Below, piece after piece: positions 8,057 through 16,681 of a stretch of 34,509 nucleotides of DNA. The position numbers and the translations under genes are program-made. The DNA comes from Candidatus Gastranaerophilales bacterium (GTDB lineage: Bacteria; Cyanobacteriota; Vampirovibrionia; Gastranaerophilales; Gastranaerophilaceae). The notes below the pieces were generated by a model. That model saw nothing but the letters and a program-made list of their open reading frames with translations, searched no databases and was not told where the DNA came from. The stretch's first letter is position 1; the number at the start of each line of letters is the position of its first letter. The DNA lies in NCBI GenBank assembly GCA_944325145.1, contig CALYDL010000019.1, positions 1 through 34,509 on the forward strand, written 5' to 3'.

Positions 8057-8065
8057 ATTGTATCA
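8057..8065 (-). promoter_or_regulatory. Extended -10 promoter element (TGATACAAT)
   Basis: On the minus strand TGA precedes TACAAT, 46 bases before the start of the secreted protein gene at 8011. Confidence 0.45.
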
Positions 8066-8171
8066 CTGCAAATTAATAAATTATTTAATTATTAAATTGT
8101 ACACTATAATGCAAAATGTTTGGGTTTTGTTTACAATCTTAAACTTTTTCTTAATTAGTTTCTTTTGAAAA

Positions 8172-8215
8172 AAAGACTCTCAGGATTTTCTAAGAGTCTT
8201 TTTATAAATGGTTAC
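8172..8215. repeat. First copy of a 44-bp terminator plus att-like repeat
   Basis: A hairpin (8177-8185 with 8192-8200, one mismatch) flanked by A and T runs, then ATAAATGGTT. The same unit recurs at 8323-8366 with about three differences. The second copy ends in the left att site of the integrated element, so this copy looks like a relic of an earlier duplication or integration at the same tRNA. The 107 bp between the copies contain no gene. Confidence 0.7.
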
Positions 8216-8322
8216 TTTAGAAAAGGACATTTCAAGCCATGAGCTTGAAATAAGTCTTTAACATTGGGTTCAAATCCTGCTTATTAAAAAGCTTCAATCA
8301 ATGGGGTTTGAATTCAGGCATG

Positions 8323-8366
8323 AAAAAAGGCTCTTAGGATTTTCTAAGAGCTTTTTATAAATGGTT
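8323..8366. repeat. Second copy of the 44-bp repeat; original terminator of the fMet tRNA
   Basis: Perfect 8-bp stem GCTCTTAG / CTAAGAGC (8330-8337, 8344-8351), loop GATTTT, with a T run on either strand. On the minus strand the order is tRNA 3' end (GCAACCA), TTTATAAAAA, hairpin, T run. This is what should follow the fMet tRNA gene before integration. The element now separates it from the tRNA by 7 kb. Confidence 0.75.
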
Positions 8367-8371
8367 GCGGG
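8359..8371. repeat. Left attachment site (att core, 13 bp)
   Basis: AAATGGTTGCGGG, a copy of the tRNA-fMet 3' end. Left of it lies the chromosomal tRNA terminator; right of it the element begins. It supplies the ATG of the ORF at 8361. Confidence 0.85.
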
Positions 8372-8624
8372 AGTCCACATTGAACGTGTTTGGAAATTTG
8401 AAAGCAAAGTTATACGCACATCTTCAGATGATGTAATTTCGTTCATAAGAAGAAAAAAGGTGTTTTCTCGTAACTCACTGGAAAAAACTATGGGTTTAAC
8501 TACTGGACAAGCCTACTGGTATATTAACCGACTACTTAAAACAGGTATGATACGCAAACTGAAAGCAACAGAGTATGTTGGTAATAAAGGTAAACAACAA
8601 GCACTATATAAAATTTATGCATAA
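8361..8624 (+). CDS. Winged-helix domain ORF; probable severed C-terminus of the element's recombinase
   Basis: An 87-codon frame whose ATG lies in the left att core. Residues from about 20 look like a winged helix (DDVISFIRRKKVFSRNSLEKTMGL, TTGQAYWYINRLLKTGMIRKL, then a wing ending QALYKIYA). There is no ribosome site before the ATG: the preceding bases are chromosomal tRNA terminator. If the att cores are rejoined as in an excised circle, this frame continues directly from residue 569 of the recombinase at 13666, giving one 656-residue protein. I therefore read it as the 3' part of that gene, silent or nearly so while integrated. A free-standing regulator is the alternative. The 3' end overlaps the convergent nuclease gene by 10 bp. 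Confidence 0.6.
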   Translation: MVAGVHIERVWKFESKVIRTSSDDVISFIRRKKVFSRNSLEKTMGLTTGQAYWYINRLLKTGMIRKLKATEYVGNKGKQQALYKIYA

Positions 8625-9466
8625 TTAATAGGCTCGTCAATGATTTTTTCGGATGTAATTTTTAGAATATCGTCTAAACTAATTAAGTCTATGTTTTTAT
8701 CTTTTGCAAAATCGTAAACACCTTGAGTAAATCCATTCAATGTAGCAATTATACCTTTATTTACTCCTCTGTCTTGCATTACACCATATAATTCTCTTGC
8801 TGTGGCAATACCTACATTATTTTTAAAGGCTTTGCATTGAACAAATATTGTTTCTCCATCTTTAGTTAAAACAATATCAACTCCGCCATCATTTGTATAT
8901 TGAGTTAATTGTGAATTGTAACCCAAACATTTAAACAAATTTGCTACTGCAATCTCGAATTCCCTGCCATTCATTTTTAACCAATATTCTCTTTTCTTTA
9001 GTTCCAGAGTTCTATTGTATCCATCTAGGCAAATTTTATATATATAATACTTTGAATCAATTTTGGTTTCGGCATTTTTAATTTTATTAGCAAAATCTCC
9101 TGCAAAAATGTAATATATTGGTCCCAAAACTATAGCAATCCAAGGCAAAGTTTTTAAATAGTCTATAGTAGTTACAATTGAATCATTTGCACTACCTTTA
9201 AAGCAATAAAAAACAGCTAAAAGACATAAAATAAGAAAGATTATAAATGTAATTATATCAACAACTAAGGCTCTGTTTTTTTTGAACTCATCATTCTGTT
9301 TTAGCATTTCTTCTGTTAAACCAACTTTATCTAAAGTTGGTTTCTCTGTTATTGTTGGAAGATTTAAATAGTATTCTTCGTTTACTTTGTTAATAAAATT
9401 TCTAATTGAAGTTTTATTAATTCCTCTTTTAAAACTATTTTTAAATATCTTTCGATAATCGCTCAT
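8615..9466 (-). CDS. Membrane-anchored Mrr-type restriction endonuclease
   Basis: A 283-residue protein. N-terminal 65 residues are basic and helical, two membrane segments follow (about 66-88 and 108-123), and the C-terminal domain (about 165-270) is the Mrr/restriction endonuclease type IV fold: G167-R-E-F-E, LFKCLGY, the metal site D197 in GGVDIVL, then Q210-C-K212 in FVQCK, followed by ARELYGVM and KGIIATLNGFT. The D-(Q/E)xK catalytic set is complete. Membrane-tethered Mrr-like nucleases occur on plasmids and prophages and in defence loci, where they cut modified or foreign DNA; the actual target here is unknown. The gene faces left at the left end of the element, like cargo. No partner methylase is present. 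Confidence 0.85.
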   Translation of the reverse strand: MSDYRKIFKNSFKRGINKTSIRNFINKVNEEYYLNLPTITEKPTLDKVGLTEEMLKQNDEFKKNRALVVDIITFIIFLILCLLAVFYCFKGSANDSIVTTIDYLKTLPWIAIVLGPIYYIFAGDFANKIKNAETKIDSKYYIYKICLDGYNRTLELKKREYWLKMNGREFEIAVANLFKCLGYNSQLTQYTNDGGVDIVLTKDGETIFVQCKAFKNNVGIATARELYGVMQDRGVNKGIIATLNGFTQGVYDFAKDKNIDLISLDDILKITSEKIIDEPINYA

Positions 9467-9880
9467 TTATACAATATCCTCTTTATAGGAAATTATGCTA
9501 TAAGTATTATACAATAAACTAGGCTCATTAGTGAATAATACAAGCAAAAGATTTTTTTTGGAGTTTTAATTGCTATCTTAAAGAATAATTGCAATCCACT
9601 ATTAAATTCACAAAATGTTTATTTTACGAATAACAAAATTGTATTTAAATTGTCAATAAATTCATAATTTGATTGAACATGAATTTAGACTATAAGTTCT
9701 TTAATACAAGCTTAAGTCTAAATTGGTGTAAACACTTGTTATTATTGGATTATAGGTTAAAAATATAAAAATGCTGCGATTTGTAAATATTGTCAATAAA
9801 TGTAAGATGATATTATTGACAAATAACATGTAGTACGTTATTATAAAAGTATGGAAAACAACAAATAGGAGATAATTATT
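9467..9880. promoter_or_regulatory. Non-coding control region with repeated TTGTCAATAA half-sites
   Basis: No gene in these 414 bp. TTGTCAATAA occurs at 9650-9659 and 9790-9799, and its perfect inverse TTATTGACAA at 9813-9822, 13 bp after the second copy. The inverted copy contains TTGACA (9816-9821), a consensus -35 for the gene at 9881, with TTATTA or TATAAA as -10 near 9838-9847. The dyad is thus a likely repressor operator over the early promoter of the element, with a distant third half-site. The repressor is not identified. Confidence 0.6.
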
Positions 9881-10156
9881 ATGACATCTAAAATCGAATT
9901 ACAAGCAACAGTTAAAACCCTTCAAGCTCTTTATAGCCAAGAAGCAGAACTAAAAGAAGCTATCAAAAATCAAGAGCAAGTGTTAAAGGACTACATGGAA
10001 GCTCAAAACGTGGAACATTTAGACTTAGGAACAGCAGTTGTACATTGGACTCAAGTAGTTTCTAAAGTATTTGATTTAAAAGCCTTTAGAGCAGATTTCG
10101 GAGATGTAGCGGAGTATATGACAGAGAGATTAAGCAGACGTTTTAAGGTAGCCTAG
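9881..10156 (+). CDS. Small phage-like coiled-coil protein
   Basis: A 91-residue protein. Residues 1-40 form a charged helix suited to a coiled coil (KTLQALYSQEAELKEAIKNQ). The second half has short strands and a basic end (FDLKAFRADFGDVAEYM, RLSRRFKVA). Small proteins with this plan (coiled coil, then F-D-x-K-x-F-x-x-D-x-P and a basic tail) are common in phage early regions, near Gp157 or recombination genes, but I cannot name the family. AGGAG lies 9 bases before the ATG. It is the first gene after the operator region and is probably co-transcribed with the small recombinase 30 bp downstream. Confidence 0.7.
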   Translation: MTSKIELQATVKTLQALYSQEAELKEAIKNQEQVLKDYMEAQNVEHLDLGTAVVHWTQVVSKVFDLKAFRADFGDVAEYMTERLSRRFKVA

Positions 10157-10186
10157 TAGCTACCTTAGTAATATGAGGGTAATTAT

Positions 10187-10840
10187 ATGACATATTTCGC
10201 CTATCTTAGAAAATCCACAAAAAAACAGGAGTTTGACCGCCAGTATAAACAACTCATGGACTTTTGCACTGCACAAGGCATAAAAATATCACCTGATAAC
10301 ATAGTTACGGAGAGTAGGACAGGCAAGAACTTTGATAGACCAAAGTTGAAACAGCTTGCAGACGACATGCAATCAGGCGATTGTTTGATATTAATTGACG
10401 TCGCACGTGCAGGCAGGACGTACGCAGGCACATTGGAGTTTTTCCATAAATTGAAAGAAAAAAATATTTCCTTTGTTGTTGCAACCTGCCCCCTACTGGA
10501 CACTCGCAAAAAGGACGACAATCCAGCAACCGCCTTAGTTGTGGACATCGTACTTGCTACGATGACATGGTTGGCTGATGAAGAACGCCGTCAACTCCTA
10601 GAGAAAACCAATGCAGGTAGAGAAGCTGCAAAAGATAAAGGGGTTAAATTTGGCAGGCACGAATTGACCTTTAACGACCTACCAAAAGAGTTTCTAAAGG
10701 TCGTGGAGAAAGCTACAGGCAACGAAACAAAGACCGAGTTATTAAACAGTATTAATGGAGCTTTGATAGCAAAGAACAAGAAAAAATTATCACGTGGAAC
10801 GTTTTACAACTATCTCAAAATTTACGACAATTTTAAATAG
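10187..10840 (+). CDS. Small serine recombinase (resolvase/invertase type)
   Basis: A 217-residue serine recombinase. The catalytic set is visible: Y6-L-R8-K-S10-T (nucleophile S10), R44 region, D71-V-A-R74-A-G-R77, then the long helix with DEERRQLLEKTNAGREAAKDKG and a short DNA-binding C-terminal domain ending SRGTFYNYLKIY. The length fits resolvases and invertases (about 180-210), not the large integrases. On a plasmid-like element it would resolve multimers or invert a segment; the site is not identified. A GAGGG stretch lies 8 bases before the ATG. It lies downstream of the coiled-coil gene. Confidence 0.9.
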   Translation: MTYFAYLRKSTKKQEFDRQYKQLMDFCTAQGIKISPDNIVTESRTGKNFDRPKLKQLADDMQSGDCLILIDVARAGRTYAGTLEFFHKLKEKNISFVVATCPLLDTRKKDDNPATALVVDIVLATMTWLADEERRQLLEKTNAGREAAKDKGVKFGRHELTFNDLPKEFLKVVEKATGNETKTELLNSINGALIAKNKKKLSRGTFYNYLKIYDNFK

Positions 10841-11085
10841 GTAAAAGTTTTTGGTGGTGTTGAAAAAATTTGTCAGCCTAAAATCAAAATTGGAATCGAG
10901 GGGGGATATTTTTGCTCTATCCCCCCTAAAAACCTTATGTAGCTTACCTTGTGGATGTAGGACTTGTTTTGTTGCTACATATATGTAAAGCCCTTACATA
11001 TCCACCATGCCTGTGTTACAAGCCTTTTAGATGTACAAGAGCTTTATATTATAGGAGTTTTTGAGCTGTATATACGCTAACTGGG
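10841..11085. other. Non-coding segment with strong dyads
   Basis: No gene seen. It holds a G-rich perfect 9-bp hairpin GGGGGGATA / TATCCCCCC (10900-10908, 10918-10926; no T run follows on the plus strand) and the dyad ATATGTAA-AGCCC-TTACATAT (10981-11001). Further TGTAGC/GCTACA words lie around them. Possible recombination site for the small recombinase, an RNA structure, or an operator. Confidence 0.4.
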
Positions 11086-11301
11086 TTATTTATTAAGGCT
11101 CGGCAATAGCTTTTTTGCAATGTATGACTGATACTTGCTATCAGTCTTTTGTAACAATGCTCTTGCTTTTTCCATTGGTGATAATGGTTTTGGAACTTCG
11201 GCAGTTTTTACAATATCGTTATTTTGTTGTTTTTCCTTATCTTTAAAGTATTCTTCTAATACTTCAAATACTATTTGTTCAACTAATTCTTGGTAATTCA
11301 T
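11086..11301 (-). CDS. Small element protein of unknown function
   Basis: A 71-residue charged, mostly helical protein (N-terminal helix MNYQELVEQIVFEVLEEYF, basic second half with MEKARALLQKTDSKYQSYIAKK). GGAG lies 9 bases before the ATG. It is the last of a leftward group after the Rep candidate and a 61-residue gene. The plan resembles small plasmid accessory or partition-associated proteins, but I do not recognise it. Confidence 0.55.
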   Translation of the reverse strand: MNYQELVEQIVFEVLEEYFKDKEKQQNNDIVKTAEVPKPLSPMEKARALLQKTDSKYQSYIAKKLLPSLNK

Positions 11302-11403
11302 TTGTTTATTCTCCTTATAAATTAAAATTTAATTTGAGGCTGTAGAAAGCCCATTATGGGGGGTAAAAATATATTTAGGTATATTTATACCCCTTAATTT
11401 GAA

Positions 11404-11589
11404 TTAATCGGGTTTCTTCCGCAAACGATTCACATTATTAAGTTGTTTTATCCATTCTTTTTTCGCTGATTCTAACTTCCGCATAAATTGAGGTTTGGGG
11501 TAAGTTTTTCCGCCTAATTTCTTTGCGAAAAATGCTTGAAATTCTTCATCATTAAGAAAATCATAAGTTTCAATGCAGTATCTTTCCAT
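11404..11589 (-). CDS. Small basic protein downstream of the Rep candidate
   Basis: I choose the ATG at 11589 (61 residues, MERYCIETYDF). AAGGAG lies 10 bases upstream inside the end of the Rep candidate, and the stop codon of that gene (11593-11591) abuts this start, a typical coupled arrangement. A longer frame starting at 11619 exists but has no ribosome site. The protein is acidic-aromatic at first, then strongly basic (MRKLESAKKEWIKQL, RLRKKPD), suggesting nucleic-acid contact. Function unknown; translation is probably coupled to rep. Confidence 0.6.
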   Translation of the reverse strand: MERYCIETYDFLNDEEFQAFFAKKLGGKTYPKPQFMRKLESAKKEWIKQLNNVNRLRKKPD

Positions 11590-11590
11590 T

Positions 11591-12835
11591 TTACTTTTTC
11601 TCCTTGCCATTCTTGGCATTTTTTAATACAAAAAATTCGTGTAATTTGCCCCTATTATTTAAGAGGTATTTAACATCTTGGCTTGTTATATCTGTTGCAT
11701 TCGCTGGCATGCATAATAAGCCATATTGCACGCCATAAGCCCGTAATAGGTTCAATAGCTTTGCAATCTCGCTTAAGCGGTGTTCTTTTAATAGGCGTTC
11801 AACTCCTAATTGAATAAGCAAAGTATCAAGTGCTATTGTTAGCTGGGTGTAGCTACTAGGGCAGTTGACAATCCAATATAAGTAATTAATGAATGTTGCA
11901 ATAATCGGAGCTTGCTTTGTTGGCGGTAGCTGGGCATAATAGCCTATATTCCGCCGTATGCGCTGCTTGATATGCTTTGTTATTAATTCGGATTTAAAGG
12001 TTAATTTATTATCAATAATATTGAAATCATCAATAATAGTGTGGCTTTGAAGCTCTTGAAAGGTTTCTTTTATAACTTGGTCTTTCTTTCGGTGCTTTCC
12101 TTGAAATATAAGCCCCTTTTGGAATTGAACGTAATTAACAAGGTACACATCGGAATATGTGTTATCAATAACGGCGCTGCTGTGTGTCATTTGTTGCAAT
12201 AAATGTTCCAATAAGATATGTGCATTTATTGATATAACGGTTTTTCCAAGTTTTTCGGATAGTACCAAAGGCATATTGTATAGGGGTTTGAGCTTGTTAA
12301 TTTGGAAAAAGTTATTTTTATTTTCAACAACAGTTTTGGCTGTTTTTTCAATCAAATCAAGGGTTTGCAGTGCTAGTTGTGGTAATTTGGATAACTTATA
12401 ATCTGCCCAATCGGGGCATAGTTTCGGCATATTGTATTTATTGAATACAATACCCTGACAACCTGAAACACTTATTATTCCTTCGTTTTCAAGGTTTTCC
12501 AGCCTATTAAAAGTTGCTTCATCAGTAGGTGCAAAGTAATATATATACATGCCAGTTAATGGCTCGTACGCCCACATAGTGGGAAGATTGAGCAACTTGA
12601 AAAGCAGAGGATTGCACACTAAACCAGTACAAGGTTGAGATGGATACATTAATCCCAAATATTGTTTTTGTTCAATGTAGTCCAAAACGCACGCTGTACT
12701 TGCGTTTTTAAAAACATTAGTGAAGGTTTCGTCATCGAGTACGACATCGAATACAAATCCGGGTTTTCTGCCCTGATTGAGTTTTTTCTCTTGTTTAAGC
12801 CGATAATCGGCTGGATTGAATTGTTTTTTAACCAT
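11591..12835 (-). CDS. Candidate replication initiator (Rep) of the element
   Basis: A 414-residue protein from the ATG at 12835, which has GAGG 8 bases before it; a longer frame from a TTG at 12865 lacks a ribosome site. No family is recognised with certainty. The C-terminal third contains a probable winged-helix (TQLTIALDTLLIQLGVERLL, then SEIAKLLNLLRAYGVQYGLL), and the middle has another helical region with many basic residues (KHIKQRIRRNIGYYAQL). Two winged-helix domains plus a 22-bp iteron array 400 bp upstream is the layout of iteron-controlled plasmids, so I infer a Rep. No HUH relaxase or helicase motif is present. It is transcribed away from the iterons, through a region rich in terminator-like hairpins. 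Confidence 0.5.
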   Translation of the reverse strand: MVKKQFNPADYRLKQEKKLNQGRKPGFVFDVVLDDETFTNVFKNASTACVLDYIEQKQYLGLMYPSQPCTGLVCNPLLFKLLNLPTMWAYEPLTGMYIYYFAPTDEATFNRLENLENEGIISVSGCQGIVFNKYNMPKLCPDWADYKLSKLPQLALQTLDLIEKTAKTVVENKNNFFQINKLKPLYNMPLVLSEKLGKTVISINAHILLEHLLQQMTHSSAVIDNTYSDVYLVNYVQFQKGLIFQGKHRKKDQVIKETFQELQSHTIIDDFNIIDNKLTFKSELITKHIKQRIRRNIGYYAQLPPTKQAPIIATFINYLYWIVNCPSSYTQLTIALDTLLIQLGVERLLKEHRLSEIAKLLNLLRAYGVQYGLLCMPANATDITSQDVKYLLNNRGKLHEFFVLKNAKNGKEKK

Positions 12836-12903
12836 TGTATCATTCCTCATTTTAATTACGAACAAAATAAAATGTAATAATTCGGTATTGCGGAAGAAAA
12901 TTA

Positions 12904-12933
12904 AAAAGGTAATTATTAAGTTAATTACCTTTT
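12904..12933. terminator. Bidirectional terminator-like hairpin in the rep leader
   Basis: Perfect 12-bp stem AAAAGGTAATTA / TAATTACCTTTT with a 6-base loop, flanked by T-rich sequence on both strands. It sits about 70 bp before the rep start, where it could attenuate rep transcription or end a rightward antisense RNA. Confidence 0.6.
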
Positions 12934-12968
12934 ATTGTTCGTTTATTGGAATGACCAAAAGGTCTTAA

Positions 12969-13011
12969 ATACTTGGGAAAGCTGGGATACCCAGCTTTTG
13001 TTTTAGTCGTC
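12969..13011 (+). repeat. 43-bp repeat, copy 1, containing an intrinsic terminator
   Basis: Contains the perfect stem AAGCTGGG / CCCAGCTT (loop ATA) followed by TTGTTTT on the plus strand. A close copy lies at 13077-13119. Located between the Rep candidate and the iterons. Confidence 0.7.
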
Positions 13012-13076
13012 ATTATAAAATATAATATTTAGGATTAAAACTAAATTAAAATACTTAGAAGGAGGGAATATTAGAG

Positions 13077-13119
13077 ATACTTGGGAAAGCGGGTTTATCC
13101 AGCTTTTGTTTTAGTCGTC
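13077..13119 (+). repeat. 43-bp repeat, copy 2
   Basis: Same outer sequence as copy 1 (ATACTTGGGAAAGC, then CCAGCTTTTGTTTTAGTCGTC), but the inner stem is weaker. A TATAAT at 13021-13026 on the plus strand could start a short RNA of about 85 bases that ends here. GGAGGG at 13061-13066 lies on the same strand. Confidence 0.6.
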
Positions 13120-13230
13120 TAATGAAAAATGAATATAAATAATCAATAATTAATCAATAGGTAAACAATGGATAGGAGCTTTTATATTAGCCTCAAATGT
13201 AGTCGATATAAGGCTTTAGAGCTTTTAAAA

Positions 13231-13366
13231 ATTGCAGAATGGTAACAAACTTATTGCAGGATAGTAACAAATTAATTGCAACATGGTAACTGATGAGTTG
13301 CACGTTGGTAACAATAAAATTGTAGGATAGTAACTTGTTTTGGTGCAAAAATTGCAGAATGGTTAC
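13231..13366. repeat. Iteron array; probable replication origin of the element
   Basis: Six copies of a 16-bp word close to ATTGCAGAATGGTAAC begin at 13231, 13253, 13275, 13297, 13319 and 13351. The first five are exactly 22 bp apart; the sixth follows after 32 bp, one further helical turn. The most constant part is TTG-A-----GT-AC. An AT-rich stretch lies on the left (13120-13200), suitable as an unwinding region. No perfect DnaA box was seen nearby; TTATCCAGC at 13096 is only a partial match. Exact 22-bp phasing is the signature of iterons bound by a plasmid Rep protein. Confidence 0.8.
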
Positions 13367-13399
13367 TTTTTAACTCAAGCATTTAACCCTAAAGGTACA

Positions 13400-13651
13400 T
13401 TACTTAAAGAAGGGGAAACGTTTTTTCATCTTCATTGCTTCCGATTCTTCTTCATGATTTAAAATCAAGTCTAATTCTTCTTTAGGATTTTCTGCATTTG
13501 CAATCCTTTTGAGTTCCAAAAGATAAACTGTTCCATTTTTAAATGTTTCTATCAGATTATGAACGAAATGCTCCCAAAAATCGGAATTTGGTATCTCACC
13601 GCTATTGACTATATTATCTGTATTTACTTTAAAATCCGGGTCTTTTTTCAT
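13400..13651 (-). CDS. Small acidic protein divergent from the large recombinase
   Basis: An 83-residue protein from the ATG at 13651 (MKKDPDFKVNTDNIVNSGE). A longer frame would begin inside the recombinase gene and is less likely. It is acidic in the middle (ENPKEELDLILNHEEESEA) with a basic end. No family recognised. Its start codon is the mirror image of the recombinase start codon in a perfect palindrome, with -10 TATAAT (13663-13658) placed so that transcription would begin at or next to the ATG. The pairing suggests a role in controlling integration, for instance as a directionality factor or regulator; size and placement fit, but nothing else proves it. Confidence 0.6.
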   Translation of the reverse strand: MKKDPDFKVNTDNIVNSGEIPNSDFWEHFVHNLIETFKNGTVYLLELKRIANAENPKEELDLILNHEEESEAMKMKKRFPFFK

Positions 13652-13665
13652 GCTATAATTATAGC

Positions 13666-13674
<9 letters not shown>
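13643..13674. promoter_or_regulatory. Perfect 32-bp palindromic bidirectional promoter
   Basis: Sixteen bp on each side of the centre (13658/13659) are exactly complementary. Each strand carries TGCTATAAT, an extended -10 (plus 13651-13659, minus 13666-13658), and the two -10 boxes overlap at the centre. Six bases after each TATAAT is an ATG (plus 13666, minus 13651), so transcripts should begin at the start codons and lack leaders. Only one polymerase can open this DNA at a time, and a dimeric protein could cover all of it. Confidence 0.75.
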
Positions 13675-15663
<1,989 letters not shown>

Positions 15664-15833
15664 CGCTTACAATTCATTATTAAACGCTGAAAAATAAATT
15701 TCAACCTTTTTGGTGCGAAATTACTCCAAATGGTTTATAATAAGCAATAAGGGTGGTTGTTAAATTTATTTTTTAAAAAATGAACAATTTTTATTTTCAA
15801 TCGTTATATTAAATAACAAAGGGTAAAATAAAA

Positions 15834-16178
15834 ATGAAAACTAATTGCAGCAAATATCAAACACTATTTATTTTTAAAAGCGAAGAAGAACTGAAAAACC
15901 ACATAGAAACCTGCCCTGATTGCAAAAGGGAACAAGAAGAAATGGACAAGGTTTCATGCCTTTTAAAAGAAGTTCGCTTTGAGGTTTTAAAAAGAAAAAC
16001 AAAGAAAAAAGCGGCAATCAAAATTGCATGCGCCTTTTTAACTGTTTTCTTGGCTTCAAGCGCACTTTTTCTTGTCGGCTACAATACAAATTCCGACAAC
16101 AATTTCTACGGGGAAGTTTTAAGCGCCTATGATTACGGCTTTCCTGTTGATTCATACGGTTTGATAACGGTGGAATAA
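15834..16178 (+). CDS. Zinc-finger anti-sigma factor, membrane-bound
   Basis: A 114-residue protein. H23-x3-C27-x2-C30 (HIETCPDC), with C5 upstream, is the ZAS zinc motif of anti-sigma factors. One membrane segment lies at about 60-83, followed by a short outside tail of about 30 residues. It overlaps the sigma gene by one base (TAATG), so translation is coupled. ZAS proteins hold an ECF sigma factor inactive until an envelope, metal or redox signal releases it. The order anti-sigma then sigma is the reverse of the most common one. The third gene encodes a probable periplasmic sensor. Confidence 0.85.
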   Translation: MKTNCSKYQTLFIFKSEEELKNHIETCPDCKREQEEMDKVSCLLKEVRFEVLKRKTKKKAAIKIACAFLTVFLASSALFLVGYNTNSDNNFYGEVLSAYDYGFPVDSYGLITVE

Positions 16179-16666
16179 TGGATTTTAAAAATTTAATAGA
16201 AGAAAACAAACAAAACGTAAAAAATGTAATCAGAAAATTTATGGGCAGGGAAAATGAAGATTTAGAGCAAGAGGTCTATATCAGGGTTTTAACTGCAAAA
16301 AAATATGAAGAAAAGGGAAGTTTTAAATCTTGGATAAATTTAATTGCAGCAAATGTTTCAAAAGATTATCTGAAATCTGCCAAAAACAGGTATGAAACGC
16401 ATGTTGAAGATGAAGCAATTTTTGAAAACATTAAAGAAAGAAAAACGCCTGAAGACCTTCTTTTAAAAAAAGAAAGGCAAGAGAGAATAATAAAAGCAAT
16501 TGAAGAACTAAAACCAAAATTAAAAGAAGTTATAATGCTTTCTGAAATTGAAGGTTATAGTTATGAAGAATGTTCTTTAAAATTGAAATGCCCAATCGGC
16601 ACAGTAAAATCAAGAATTTATAATGCAAAAAAAGAACTTGCCGAAAAATTGAAAGATTTGTTATAA
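16178..16666 (+). CDS. ECF-family RNA polymerase sigma factor
   Basis: A 162-residue sigma-70 family protein with only regions 2 and 4. Region 2 includes NEDLEQEVYIRVLTAKKYEEKGSF and SWINLIAANVSKDYL (about 25-70). Region 4 includes ELKPKLKEVIMLSEIEGYSYEECS and the helix-turn-helix CPIGTVKSRIYNAKKEL (about 108-155). Length fits the ECF group. It is translated from an ATG overlapping the anti-sigma stop. The likely target promoters, including its own operon, cannot be defined from this window alone. Confidence 0.93.
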   Translation: MDFKNLIEENKQNVKNVIRKFMGRENEDLEQEVYIRVLTAKKYEEKGSFKSWINLIAANVSKDYLKSAKNRYETHVEDEAIFENIKERKTPEDLLLKKERQERIIKAIEELKPKLKEVIMLSEIEGYSYEECSLKLKCPIGTVKSRIYNAKKELAEKLKDLL

Positions 16667-16681
16667 AAAGGAGAAATATTT

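Noticed and set aside
8216-8322. A second tRNA gene
   Set aside because: A T-arm-like word is present, but no acceptor stem, D-arm or proper anticodon loop (U33 missing) can be formed.
11590-11619. Upstream start of the small gene after rep
   Set aside because: No ribosome site precedes 11619, while AAGGAG precedes the ATG at 11589, directly after the rep stop.
11591-12865. Relaxase for mobilisation
   Set aside because: No HUH or catalytic Tyr motif is seen in the protein, and no oriT-like site was recognised.
13231-13366. CRISPR array
   Set aside because: The repeated word is only 16 bp with 6-bp gaps; no spacers of normal length and no cas genes. It fits iterons.
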